Assembly: GCA_044228795.1 (NCBI GenBank) | Contig: JBGAUE010000004.1 | Location: 128,302 to 192,301 of the forward strand | Reading direction: 5' to 3' | Length of the DNA stretch: 64,000 nt | Source of the DNA: M0108 sp044228795 | GTDB taxonomy: Bacteria > Pseudomonadota > Gammaproteobacteria > Chromatiales > Chromatiaceae | Shown here: positions 43,539 through 51,989 of the stretch, piece after piece | How positions within the stretch are numbered: the first letter of the stretch is position 1 | How the letters are laid out: the number at the start of each line of letters is the position of its first letter | Notes under the pieces: generated by a model | Told to the model about the DNA's origin: nothing | What the model saw: the letters and a program-made list of their open reading frames with translations, nothing else | Databases searched by the model: none | Made by a program: the position numbers and the translations under genes

Positions 43539-44087
43539 TTAGGGCATGAAGGGTACGATGCCTGACAAGGGTCGGGCAAACTGGCTCATTTGTTCCCGCA
43601 TCATCGCCACGCCCCCGGTCATACCATGAATCCTGGAATCAAGGATGCCCATAGCGTTGCGTACCAATTCCATATTTTCTTCGACGCTGGCCATTTCCCC
43701 CGCCATGGCTTGGGTGTTGGCGCGGATCTTAGGCATGATCTGGGACATGGAGTCCATCCGAGCGGCGATGGAATCCATGTGGGTCATGTGGTCGTCGAAG
43801 GATTTCATATTCGAGGTGATATCGCCCATGTCCGCATCCACGCCCATCAGGTGGTCCTGCATGGAGTACATATCCGAGATGATATCGTTGAAGTCCTGGT
43901 AAAGGAGGCGGGCGTGATAAACGTCAATGGCCGCCCCCAGCAGGAGCAGCAAGGAGGTGGTGATTATGACGATATCCGTGATGCGGAAATGGCGATGGCG
44001 CTCGTCGAGATGGAGCTGGGTCGCGCGACCCAGCCGCTGGATGACCTCGATGAGGGCCCGCCTGGGGTCTTCTCGCCTGTTTCTCAT
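43539..44087 (-). CDS. methionine-rich single-pass membrane coiled-coil protein (paralogue A)
   Basis: A 182-aa protein with a basic cytoplasmic N-terminus (MRNRREDPRRALIEVIQRL), one TM helix at about 38-57 (IVIITTSLLLLLGAAIDVY) and a ~120-residue extracytoplasmic helical region. About 20 residues are Met, many at heptad-like spacing (DMYSMQDHLM, THMDSIAARMDSMSQIM). It ends in a hydrophobic FARPLSGIVPFMP. Charge distribution predicts N-in topology. No family was recognised. It lies 22 bp after a paralogue of the same design and 73 bp before ubiG, all on one strand. Confidence 0.75.
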   Translation of the reverse strand: MRNRREDPRRALIEVIQRLGRATQLHLDERHRHFRITDIVIITTSLLLLLGAAIDVYHARLLYQDFNDIISDMYSMQDHLMGVDADMGDITSNMKSFDDHMTHMDSIAARMDSMSQIMPKIRANTQAMAGEMASVEENMELVRNAMGILDSRIHGMTGGVAMMREQMSQFARPLSGIVPFMP

Positions 44088-44109
44088 GCTCTCTCTCCTT
44101 GATGGTCTG

Positions 44110-44691
44110 CTAAGGAAATGGGAACATCTTGTTCATGTTCCGCATCGGCTTCGCCATCCGGCCCAGTTCGACGCTCATGATCTGGACTTCATTGTTCATG
44201 ATGTCCATGTTGAACGAGACATTGGCGATATGGGTGCGGACAGTCGCTAGATAGTCATCAATACCCGTCACGTTGGCACGCATCTGATTCATATCGGTGA
44301 GGATGTTGGTCATCTCGACGTCCATGAGTGCGGTGCGTTGATCGACCGTCTCCAATAGAGCCACGCGACTCTCAATGGCGTTCATGTGCCCGCTGATGGC
44401 ATGCATCTGGTCGCTGACCGAAATGAAATGATCCTTCATGCCCTCGACGACACTGGAGATGCGTGAGACCTGTGAGGTCAGGGTGAACAGCAGGAGGGAT
44501 AGGGAGATGGAGATGGCGGCCAGAATGAAGGTGCCAGCCTGAATACCGTAATTGAGACGGGTGCTGAGCCGGTTCGTGAGTTCGATTTCGCTGAGCATAA
44601 TGCCCTCGAAGGAACTCAGAGCCCGCCGATACTGTTGCTGGAGGATGGCGTCATCAACCGCCGTCCTGGGTTTCATGGCTTCTTCCATCAT
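44110..44691 (-). CDS. single-pass membrane coiled-coil protein (paralogue B)
   Basis: A 193-aa protein with a ~50-residue cytoplasmic N-terminus, one TM helix at about 52-72 (GTFILAAISISLSLLLFTL) and a long helical extracytoplasmic part rich in Met and Asn (DQMHAISGHMNAIESR, MDVEMTNILTDMNQMRANV). It ends ELGRMAKPMRNMNKMFPFP, which resembles the end of the downstream paralogue (MSQFARPLSGIVPFMP), so the two probably arose by duplication and may pair. Function unknown. Confidence 0.75.
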   Translation of the reverse strand: MMEEAMKPRTAVDDAILQQQYRRALSSFEGIMLSEIELTNRLSTRLNYGIQAGTFILAAISISLSLLLFTLTSQVSRISSVVEGMKDHFISVSDQMHAISGHMNAIESRVALLETVDQRTALMDVEMTNILTDMNQMRANVTGIDDYLATVRTHIANVSFNMDIMNNEVQIMSVELGRMAKPMRNMNKMFPFP

Positions 44692-45009
44692 GGAATCCTA
44701 CTCGTATCTTCTTATGGTCTTGGGGTGGGGGGCGAACCACCCGCAAATTAATTAAATTCTAACGCTAAATGGACCTGAATGCCCATGATTTCCTTGTCCT
44801 TGGCGTTGCTTGTATTTCCTCTCAGGCACTTATCGAAACCTTGTCTCTGATAGTGGATTCATCCCCGTAAGGGTTCACTGACTTCCGATGGCGGTGCTTA
44901 ACAGGGCGACCTTAACGACGGGGGCGAGCCTAAGGGTTGGATTCGTGTGCCAAGGGGTCTTCCTGTATCATAAGTCTCCCTCGATGCTAATCGCTTCCGT
45001 GCCTTGCCG
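44692..45009. other. 318-bp intergenic region between divergent genes
   Basis: It separates the minus-strand coiled-coil pair from midA. The left part is AT-rich (a TAATTAAATTCTAACG stretch near 44749-44764 reads TAGAAT on the minus strand, a possible -10), and it should hold promoters for both directions. No gene or RNA was recognised. Confidence 0.4.
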
Positions 45010-46227
45010 ATGCCGATTTCAGCCGCTTCAATCACTTTACCGGACACTAATCCGGCGGTGGGCGAGGATCCCGTGGCGCTGGAACATAGCCGTCACCTGG
45101 CGGACCTGATTCGTGCCGAGGCCGTGGCAAGCGGGGGAACCTTGTCCTTCGACCGCTTCATGGAACTGGCCCTCTACGCCCCTGGATTGGGGTATTACGT
45201 CGCCGGGGCGCGTAAATTTGGTCCGGGAGGCGATTTCGTGACCGCACCCGCCATCTCGCCCCTCTTTGGCCTATGCCTGGCCCGTCAGTGTCGCGAGGTC
45301 CTGGTGGCACTGGGCGGAGGTGACATCCTGGAGTTGGGCGCCGGCACCGGCGACCTGGCGGCGGATATTCTCGATGGCCTTAAGCTCGAAGTGAGTCTTC
45401 CGGGCCGCTATCTCATCCTAGAACCTGGTCCCGAGTTGCGCGAGCGTCAGAGGGACCTGCTCGAGGTACGCCATCCGGATTTGCTGGACCGCATCGTGTG
45501 GCTGGATGGCTTGCCCTCGGGATTTTCTGGCGTCCTGATCGCAAACGAGGTCATGGACGCCTTGCCGGTGCATCGCTTCAAGGTCTGCGAGGACCGCGCG
45601 GTTGCGGAAATCCAGGTCAAGCCCCGGGGGGCTGGTTGGGAAGAGGTGGGAGCGGAGGCTCTCAGCCCTGGTCTAACCGAGGCGGTCCATGCCCTCTGGG
45701 CGCAGGGTCTGGCGCAGGGGCCCGGCTACGGTTCCGAGATCAATTTGCGGTTGGGGCCCTGGCTGCAAGCCCTGGCGGCGTCTATGGCCCGTGGCCTGAT
45801 GTTACTGATCGACTATGGTTACGACCGCGCCGACTATTATCGGCCCGAACGGGGCATGGGTACCCTGATGTGCCATTATCGTCACCAGGCCCATGGCAAT
45901 CCCTATGTTCACTTGGGTCTCCAGGATATCACAGCTCATGTTGATTTCTCGGCGGCGGCATCCGGGGGTCGGATGGCGGGTTTGGAGGTCGCTGGTTTCA
46001 CGACTCAGGCGCATTTCCTGATCGCGCTGGGCCTCGACGACTTGCTGGCGGAACGGATGGGGGGTGATCAGGGCACGGCTGATGGGGATCTGAAATGGTT
46101 ACTAGGGGCTAAACAACTAGTGATGCCCACGGCCATGGGCGAGCGCTTTCGTGTATTGGGTCTGGCCAAGAACATCGGTCAGTCCTGGACGGGCTTCTCC
46201 CTCAGGGATCTGCGCGGCCGCTTGTGA
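45010..46227 (+). CDS. MidA/NDUFAF7-family SAM-dependent methyltransferase
   Basis: A 405-aa protein of the DUF185 family (pattern FDRFMELALYAPGLGYYVAGARKFGPGGDF split, then TAPAISPLFG). The SAM site is DILELGAGTGDLAADIL, followed by LILEPGPELRERQRDLL and GVLIANEVMDALPVHRF. The mitochondrial orthologue NDUFAF7 dimethylates an Arg of complex I subunit NDUFS2 and is needed for assembly; the bacterial role is less clear. The ATG at 45010 is used; a TTG two codons earlier is also in frame. Across the gap lie ubiG and an NDUFAF6-like protein. Confidence 0.88.
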   Translation: MPISAASITLPDTNPAVGEDPVALEHSRHLADLIRAEAVASGGTLSFDRFMELALYAPGLGYYVAGARKFGPGGDFVTAPAISPLFGLCLARQCREVLVALGGGDILELGAGTGDLAADILDGLKLEVSLPGRYLILEPGPELRERQRDLLEVRHPDLLDRIVWLDGLPSGFSGVLIANEVMDALPVHRFKVCEDRAVAEIQVKPRGAGWEEVGAEALSPGLTEAVHALWAQGLAQGPGYGSEINLRLGPWLQALAASMARGLMLLIDYGYDRADYYRPERGMGTLMCHYRHQAHGNPYVHLGLQDITAHVDFSAAASGGRMAGLEVAGFTTQAHFLIALGLDDLLAERMGGDQGTADGDLKWLLGAKQLVMPTAMGERFRVLGLAKNIGQSWTGFSLRDLRGRL

Positions 46228-46244
46228 GTGGCCTGTCGTCGAGG

Positions 46245-46745
46245 CTATTCGCTGTCGGCAAGCATGGAGCGGGATGGCCGTGCGCCAGAGGCCAGATTGT
46301 CGCGGGCGCCCTTCATGCGCTTGGCAACCTGAACGCCATAGGTCTGGGCGCCGTTAAAGCCGACAAGGGCTGGGGCTAGCATCTCCCCTTCCGGGCTCAG
46401 GAAGAGCAGGGTCGGGGTGGCAAAGATCTCGTAGCGGGCCAGGAAGCGCTGGGTACGGATGCGCTCACCGTCGAAATCGGTGACCTTGCCCCCTTCATCC
46501 CGAGAGATCTCCTGGGTGACGGCCCCCTTTTCCAGGGTTCCGCGGGTCGCGGGGGCTTCGAGGAATTCCTGGCGCAGCTGTTCGCAGTATCCGCAATCGG
46601 GATCTGTGACTAGGATGGCGACGGGCAAGCCTCTTTCCCGCGCCTCTGCCCCGATGGTGGCCCAGTCGAAATGGTTATCGGCGACCACGGAACCAGCCTG
46701 GGCCAGCAGGCAAAAAATCAGAGCCTTGGTGAGTCGGGACAACAT
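46245..46745 (-). CDS. periplasmic thioredoxin-fold protein (SoxW-like)
   Basis: A 166-aa protein with a signal peptide (LTKALIFCLLAQAGSVVADN) and a thioredoxin fold with redox motif CGYC (C51, C54) in TDPDCGYCEQLRQEFLE, a cis-Pro loop IFATPTLLFLSPEG and a basic C-terminal tail. The type resembles SoxW/thioredoxin-like disulfide reductases in sulfur oxidisers, but no sox genes are near. It is convergent with midA and divergent from the exporter gene. Confidence 0.85.
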   Translation of the reverse strand: MLSRLTKALIFCLLAQAGSVVADNHFDWATIGAEARERGLPVAILVTDPDCGYCEQLRQEFLEAPATRGTLEKGAVTQEISRDEGGKVTDFDGERIRTQRFLARYEIFATPTLLFLSPEGEMLAPALVGFNGAQTYGVQVAKRMKGARDNLASGARPSRSMLADSE

Positions 46746-46895
46746 GAAACGCGGTTTACTCCGCTTCAGGATCTATCTTCGGATAAGAATATATAATTTC
46801 GCTAATATTGGCAACCGTTAATGTTGCGGTGCGGAACATGGGCGGTCTGAGTAGTTGGGGAGGGGGGTTGTCGACAAGGGCACACGGGAGGTTCC

Positions 46896-47690
46896 ATGAC
46901 CCTGATTGAAATCCTGGCCTATTTGGTGACCGGGATCTTTTCCGGCTTGCTGGCGGGTCTGCTGGGGCTGGGGGGTGGGGTACTGATTGTACCCTCGCTC
47001 ATCCTGATCTTCGGTCACCTGGGCTTTACCCCGGAATGGATAGCACATCTGGCGGTGGGTACTTCATTGGCCACCATTATTGGCACCGGGGGTGCGTCGG
47101 CCCTGGCCCATCATCGGCGTGGGGCGGTGCGTTGGGACCTGGTCTGGAGGCTGGCGCCAGGCATTGTCCTGGGAGCTTGGGCGGGTGCGGCTATTGCCGG
47201 CCAGTTGCCTCAGGAATGGCTTCAGCGCCTGTTTGGGGTCTTCTTGCTCTATGTCGGGGCGCGGATGTTGCTACCCAGGGCGGAAATCCACACGGTTTCT
47301 GTCCCTGGCCCACTGGGTCTGACGACGGCGGGGGCCGGGATTGGCGCCCTCTCCGCCATCGTCGGCATCGGTGGCGGGACCTTGACGGTGCCCTACCTGG
47401 TTAAATCGGGCTTGACCATGCGCCAGGCCGTGGCATCGTCGAGTGCCTGCGGCCTGCCTATTGCGGTGGCCGGGGCCATCGGTTTCATGGTCACGGGCTG
47501 GGGCAGGGAGGGGTTGCCAGGTATGAGCACGGGGTTCGTCTATTGGCCAGCGGTCCTGGGCATCCTGGTGACCAGCATGCCCATGGCGCCCATAGGGGCC
47601 CGCATGGCCCATAGCCTGCCTCTCCCCGTCCTGACGCGAATCTTCGGCGTCCTGCTGTTGCTGGTAGCCACCCGGTTGCTGCTGGGTTGA
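46896..47690 (+). CDS. TauE/SafE-family anion exporter
   Basis: A 264-aa inner-membrane protein with about eight helices and the family motifs GLLAGLLGLGGGVLIVPSLI near the N-terminus and GAGIGALSAIVGIGGGTLTVPYL in the second half, an inverted repeat of two glycine-rich half-domains. Members export sulfite, sulfoacetate or other organosulfur anions; the substrate is not decided here. GGGAGG lies upstream of the ATG. Confidence 0.9.
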   Translation: MTLIEILAYLVTGIFSGLLAGLLGLGGGVLIVPSLILIFGHLGFTPEWIAHLAVGTSLATIIGTGGASALAHHRRGAVRWDLVWRLAPGIVLGAWAGAAIAGQLPQEWLQRLFGVFLLYVGARMLLPRAEIHTVSVPGPLGLTTAGAGIGALSAIVGIGGGTLTVPYLVKSGLTMRQAVASSSACGLPIAVAGAIGFMVTGWGREGLPGMSTGFVYWPAVLGILVTSMPMAPIGARMAHSLPLPVLTRIFGVLLLLVATRLLLG

Positions 47691-47714
47691 TCGATCTGGA
47701 TCGGGTTGATCTGG

Positions 47715-48440
47715 TTACTTTTCGGCTGTGGTCGAGGGGGTAGAAAACAGAGAAGTTGGTTGATCTAACCAAAGACGCCGGTAGAGAAAAAGGTCGCCAT
47801 TCCCGTCGCGCAGCGCCAATCGGCCATTGGACTCTGCGAAGTCATAGGGGCTGATGTGGGCGTTTTCCGGGTTATACATGGCCAGGCGCTCGCCGCTCAA
47901 CTGAATGTAGCCATCCACATAGCCACTAGAGCCGGGATAGATGCGAAAGCGGTTGCCCTGGACAATGAGAAGCTCGCCATTCCGGCCCTCCCAGATCCCG
48001 TCCAGTCGGGAGCCGGGGGATGTGGGCATGGCACCTCCGGCGACCCCTGGCAGCTTGATGCCCTCGGTCATCTGCTTCATGACCTCGCCACCCTTGCCTA
48101 GGAGACCGGATGGGTCCCCGCTGGTCGTCGGCCAAGGCGATGTGCCTGGCATGCCGGTCATGTTCGACAGGCCGGGTATTGACAAGCCGCCCGGCATGCC
48201 GTTGAAGGGAACTAGAGGCGTGGTCACGGGCAGGCCGGGGCTGGCCGGTGGATTTAAGAAGCCCATGGCCTCCATCATGCGGGACATGGCATCCGCCATG
48301 GCCGCCCTGGGAGCGGCGCCCGCATCCCCGGCCGAGGCCTCGGAAGTTAGGAGCAGGATGAGCGCCAGGACAAGGGTTCTGATCGGGTTTGCGAGCAGGT
48401 CTTGGAATAGAATTTGGAATGGGCCATGGGGCTGGAGCAT
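47715..48440 (-). CDS. predicted exported protein with Pro/Gly/Met-rich segment
   Basis: A 241-aa protein. Residues 20-38 form a signal-like hydrophobic helix (IRTLVLALILLLTSEASAG). Residues ~45-145 are low-complexity, rich in Pro, Gly and Met (PFNGMPGGLSIPGLSNMTGM). The C-terminal ~90 residues form a beta-rich domain (LDGIWEGRNGELLIVQGNRF, YVDGYIQLSGERLAMYNPE). I recognise no family. It is convergent with the TauE/SafE gene. Confidence 0.6.
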   Translation of the reverse strand: MLQPHGPFQILFQDLLANPIRTLVLALILLLTSEASAGDAGAAPRAAMADAMSRMMEAMGFLNPPASPGLPVTTPLVPFNGMPGGLSIPGLSNMTGMPGTSPWPTTSGDPSGLLGKGGEVMKQMTEGIKLPGVAGGAMPTSPGSRLDGIWEGRNGELLIVQGNRFRIYPGSSGYVDGYIQLSGERLAMYNPENAHISPYDFAESNGRLALRDGNGDLFLYRRLWLDQPTSLFSTPSTTAEK

Positions 48441-48609
48441 CCGGGGTTAAGATCTCGTTGTGGCCAAGTTTGGGGGCCAGGGTCATGGATGACCCATAGG
48501 AACATTCACATTCTAACAAAAGCTGGCCAGCCTCGCCCTGGTCTCGACCCCCTGCGGATTTGCTCGGGAGGAGTTATGATGCCGACCGAAATTGTCATCA
48601 GGAACACCC

Positions 48610-49416
48610 ATGAGCCCGGAACTGGAAGACCTTTGTCAAATTCTCCGCGCCGCCGCGTGTAATGAGATCTTGCCCCGCTTTAAGTATGCGGCTGCCGAAA
48701 CCAAGACGGATGGCAGCCTGGTCACGGCGGCGGATGTGGGAACCCAGGCCTTTATCCTCGCTGAACTGAGAGGTCGCTTTCCCGATGTGCCGGTACTGGG
48801 TGAGGAGATGGGGGTCCAGGAGCAAGAGGCCTTGCTGGCGGGCACCCAGGGCCATCTCTGGTGTTTGGACCCGCTCGATGGCACCAGCAATTTCGCGGGT
48901 GATTTCCCCTTTTTCGGTATCTCTCTGGCCCTGCTCGAAGGGGGGCAGGCCCGCTTGGGCCTGGTGCTGGACCCAGTCCGTGACGAGTGTTTTGCCGCCG
49001 AACGGGGGAAAGGTGCCTGGTTGAATGGGCAGGCCTTGCGGCTGGCACCGGCAAGTAATGCCCTCAAAGATGCGCTGGCCTTGGTGGATCTTAAACGTTT
49101 GCCAGTGGAAATCCTGATGCGTCTCGGTGGCGAGGCCCCTTATCGTTCCCAGCGCAGCCTGGGCGCGGTTGCTCTTGAATGGTGTTGGCTCGCGGCGGGG
49201 CGGGCGCGGCTCTATCTGCATGGCGGACAAAGGCTGTGGGACTGGGCTGCGGGGCGTCTCATCGCCAGCGAGGCGGGGGTCCAGAGTCTTCTCATGGGTC
49301 AGGGGGGTGGCGGCGTTCCGGTTGAACTTTCACTTGAGCCCTGCATGGCGGTGGCCGCCGCCAATGAGGCCTTGCTGGAGCAGTGGACCGCCTGGCTGCG
49401 GTTGGGTTCGGGCTAA
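48610..49416 (+). CDS. inositol monophosphatase-family phosphatase
   Basis: A 268-aa Mg-dependent phosphatase of the IMPase/FBPase/CysQ superfamily. The metal-site motifs are VLGEEMG (Glu), CLDPLDGTSNFAGDFPFF (Asp pair) and LWDWAAGRLIASEAG near the C-terminus. The substrate (inositol phosphate, 3'-phosphoadenosine phosphate or another sugar phosphate) is not decided by sequence. The ATG at 48610 is chosen; an upstream in-frame TTG at 48592 is less likely. Confidence 0.9.
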   Translation: MSPELEDLCQILRAAACNEILPRFKYAAAETKTDGSLVTAADVGTQAFILAELRGRFPDVPVLGEEMGVQEQEALLAGTQGHLWCLDPLDGTSNFAGDFPFFGISLALLEGGQARLGLVLDPVRDECFAAERGKGAWLNGQALRLAPASNALKDALALVDLKRLPVEILMRLGGEAPYRSQRSLGAVALEWCWLAAGRARLYLHGGQRLWDWAAGRLIASEAGVQSLLMGQGGGGVPVELSLEPCMAVAAANEALLEQWTAWLRLGSG

Positions 49417-49510
49417 AATGCCCTTTGATTCTGGCAGGCCTACCCTCAGGTAAGGGCTCTGTTGGCCATCCAAGAGCCGCCAATCCGCAACAAGAGGCTG
49501 GATTAGACCC

Positions 49511-49954
49511 ATGACCGACACGATTTCCAATTACGATATGCAAATTGGCAGTGGCATCGCGGCCTTCGAGGGCAAGCACTTTGCTAGCGCCTCGGGTCTG
49601 CTGTCTCCCTTGGCGGAGGCCGGCGATCCCCAAGCCCAATATCGCATGGCGATCATGGCCCAGAACGGCTTGGGGATGCATGAAAACCACGGCCTGGCCC
49701 TCCGCTTCATGAAGGCTGCTGCCGAGTCCGGCCTGGACATTGCCCAGCATGGCCTGGGTTTCATGTACCTCGAAGGCGAATGCACCGAACAGGATCCCGT
49801 CCAGGCCGCCCACTGGTTTCGCCTGGCCGCCGAGCAGGGTCTGGTCGGCTCCCAGACCACCCTGGCTAGGCTTTATGAGGAGGGGCGGGGGGTAGAGAAG
49901 GATCCTGAAGAGGCCCGCAAATGGTATCGCCGGGCTGGCTTTGACGAGGTCTGA
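49511..49954 (+). CDS. Sel1-repeat (TPR-like) protein
   Basis: A 147-aa protein without a signal peptide, built of about three Sel1 repeats: LAEAGDPQAQYRMAIMAQNG, AAESGLDIAQHGLGFMYLEG and AAEQGLVGSQTTLARLYEEG, followed by VEKDPEEARKWYRRAGF. Sel1 repeats mediate protein-protein contacts. The partner is unknown. It is convergent with the acetolactate synthase gene. Confidence 0.88.
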   Translation: MTDTISNYDMQIGSGIAAFEGKHFASASGLLSPLAEAGDPQAQYRMAIMAQNGLGMHENHGLALRFMKAAAESGLDIAQHGLGFMYLEGECTEQDPVQAAHWFRLAAEQGLVGSQTTLARLYEEGRGVEKDPEEARKWYRRAGFDEV

Positions 49955-49974
49955 AGGGGGCTGGCTTGGCCAGG

Positions 49975-49999
49975 CCAGGCCACCTGATTCAGGGCCTGG
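49975..49999. terminator. possible bidirectional hairpin between convergent genes
   Basis: CCAGGCC at 49975-49981 can pair with GGCCTGG at 49993-49999 across an 11-nt loop, in the gap between the Sel1 gene and ilvB. No T-run follows on either strand, so it is only a weak terminator candidate. Confidence 0.3.
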
Positions 50000-50053
50000 T
50001 AACCTCTGAAGGGTATGGCTTCGCCTATGTCCAAATTCCCAGGTGCGCCCAAT

Positions 50054-51811
50054 TTATTCGATCATTTGACTTAAGGCATGCCCCGGTTTGACCATGGGGA
50101 GCACGTCTTCGGTCTTGTCGATCCAGATATCTACCAGGGTTGGGCCTGGGGTTGCCAGGGCCTCCTGGATGCCCTCCCATAGCCTGGCTGTCTCGGTGAT
50201 GCGCTTGGCGCGGATACGCGGATAGACCTGTTCCAAGCCCAATAGATCGGGGATCTGGCGGCGGCAGGCGGGGTCAGTCAGGGTACAGTCGGGCTTGCAT
50301 TCGGCGCTGCGAGCCAGGCAGGTCTCGTAGTGGTGCCCCCCGTCCATCATGTCCTCCCACTGGCGGACCATGCCCAGGAAACTGTTGTTCAGCACGAACA
50401 TCTTCACCGGGATACGGTTTGCCGCTACCGTTGCCAGTTCCTGGATATTCATCTGAAAGCTGCCATCGCCGTCGATCAGCACCACGGGCTTGTCAGGGTT
50501 GGCGAACCAGGCGCCGATGGCCGCGGGCAGGCCAAAACCCATGGTGCCCAGTCCGCCGGAACTGATCCACTGACGCGGTCGGGAGAAACGGTAGTACTGG
50601 GTCGCCCACATCTGATGCTGACCCACACCGGTTACCAGGGTCGCGTCCCCCTCGGTAAGGCTTGAAATGGCCTCAATCACCGCCTGAGGCTTGATGTGCT
50701 CGGTCTGGAGATAGGGCTTGGGCATCTGCAGACGCCAGTCGCCTACCCGAGCCATCCAGTCCGGGTGCCGGGCGCGCTTGCCGGAGGCAAGACCATATTC
50801 CAGAAAGACCTTGAGGTCCGCGGTCAGGGACAGATCAGCGCGGATACGTTTGTCTAATTCGGAGGGGTCTATGTCTACGTGGGCAATCCGTTTGCCAGTG
50901 GCAAAGTCCTTGACCGCGACGCGATCGTCGAAACGGCCTCCCAGGGTCAGAATCAGGTCCGCCTCGCGTAGGGCATAATTAGCCGGTATGGCGCCGTGCA
51001 TACCCGGCATGCCGAGGTTGTAGGGGCGCTGGAAGGGAATGACTCCCAGGGCGTTGAAGGTGGTGGAGACCGGTACCTCGAAACGTTCGGCGAAGCCTTG
51101 CAGGGCCTCGGCCGCGTCGGCATGAATGATGCCGCCGCCGGCCTTGATGACAGGCCGCTTTGCGTTGGCCACGGCATCGATGATGGCATCCGCCGCCTTG
51201 CTATCAAAGGGTTGGGGCTCGCGGTGACGCAAGCGGGGGCTATTCCCCGCGACCGCAAGTGCCAACTGGACATCTTTGCAAATATCCACCACCACGGGGC
51301 CGGGCCGTCCGCCCTGAGCAAGGGCGAAGGCCTCACGCAGCACCCATTCCAGATCGCGCACATCCTTGACCAGATAGTTGTGTTTGGAGATGGGCCGGGT
51401 CATGCCGATGGTATCCACCTCCTGAAAGGCGTCCGTGCCGATGGCGAAGCTGGGTACCTGACCGGTGATAAAGAGGGTGGGGATGGAATCCTTGTGGGCG
51501 TCCGCAATGGGCGTGACCAGGTTAGTGGCGCCGGGACCCGAGGTGGCCAGGGCCACGCCCACCCGGCCGCTGGTGCGGGCATAGCCCTCCGCCGCGTGTC
51601 CCGCGCCCCCTTCCTGGCGGCAAAGGATGAATCGCGGCGCCTTCTGACCGCGCCGCATGCGTTTGTTCAACTCCACGTGTAAGGGGATTACGGCCCCACC
51701 CGTATGCCCAAAGATGTGATCCACGCCAAGATCGACGAGGATATCGAAAAAGAGGCTGGCGCCGGTCTGGCTGGGGCTGGACATGGTGGGGACCGCTGAC
51801 TGAGAAATCAC
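50054..51811 (-). CDS. acetolactate synthase large subunit, divergent type
   Basis: A ThDP enzyme of 585 aa that condenses pyruvate in branched-chain amino acid synthesis. The catalytic Glu is in RQEGGAGHAAEGYAR (commonly HEQGAGH) and the ThDP/Mg motif is GDGSFQMNIQELATVAAN...FVLNN. After VRQWEDMMDGGHH it has a Cys-rich insertion (TCLARSAECKPDCTLTDPAC, four Cys) not found in the classic IlvB/IlvI enzymes. No small-subunit gene (ilvN/ilvH) or ilvC is adjacent. The first codon is a GTG at 51811; the ATG at 51784 is an alternative. It may serve catabolism or a special condition. Confidence 0.88.
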   Translation of the reverse strand: MISQSAVPTMSSPSQTGASLFFDILVDLGVDHIFGHTGGAVIPLHVELNKRMRRGQKAPRFILCRQEGGAGHAAEGYARTSGRVGVALATSGPGATNLVTPIADAHKDSIPTLFITGQVPSFAIGTDAFQEVDTIGMTRPISKHNYLVKDVRDLEWVLREAFALAQGGRPGPVVVDICKDVQLALAVAGNSPRLRHREPQPFDSKAADAIIDAVANAKRPVIKAGGGIIHADAAEALQGFAERFEVPVSTTFNALGVIPFQRPYNLGMPGMHGAIPANYALREADLILTLGGRFDDRVAVKDFATGKRIAHVDIDPSELDKRIRADLSLTADLKVFLEYGLASGKRARHPDWMARVGDWRLQMPKPYLQTEHIKPQAVIEAISSLTEGDATLVTGVGQHQMWATQYYRFSRPRQWISSGGLGTMGFGLPAAIGAWFANPDKPVVLIDGDGSFQMNIQELATVAANRIPVKMFVLNNSFLGMVRQWEDMMDGGHHYETCLARSAECKPDCTLTDPACRRQIPDLLGLEQVYPRIRAKRITETARLWEGIQEALATPGPTLVDIWIDKTEDVLPMVKPGHALSQMIE

Positions 51812-51989
51812 AGGGCATATCCTGAAGCCGCCATGGCCCAGGAATCAAGATAAGGTTGTCGGGATTCTACAGGGAGCCAGGCTCATGGGTGTGCTTGGAG
51901 GATCGGGAGATATGAGTTACCTCTGACGATCAGGCGCGCATCCCGCAGCTCCTGTCGATATCGTAAACCACTCGCGAGGTTCGAGGCGA

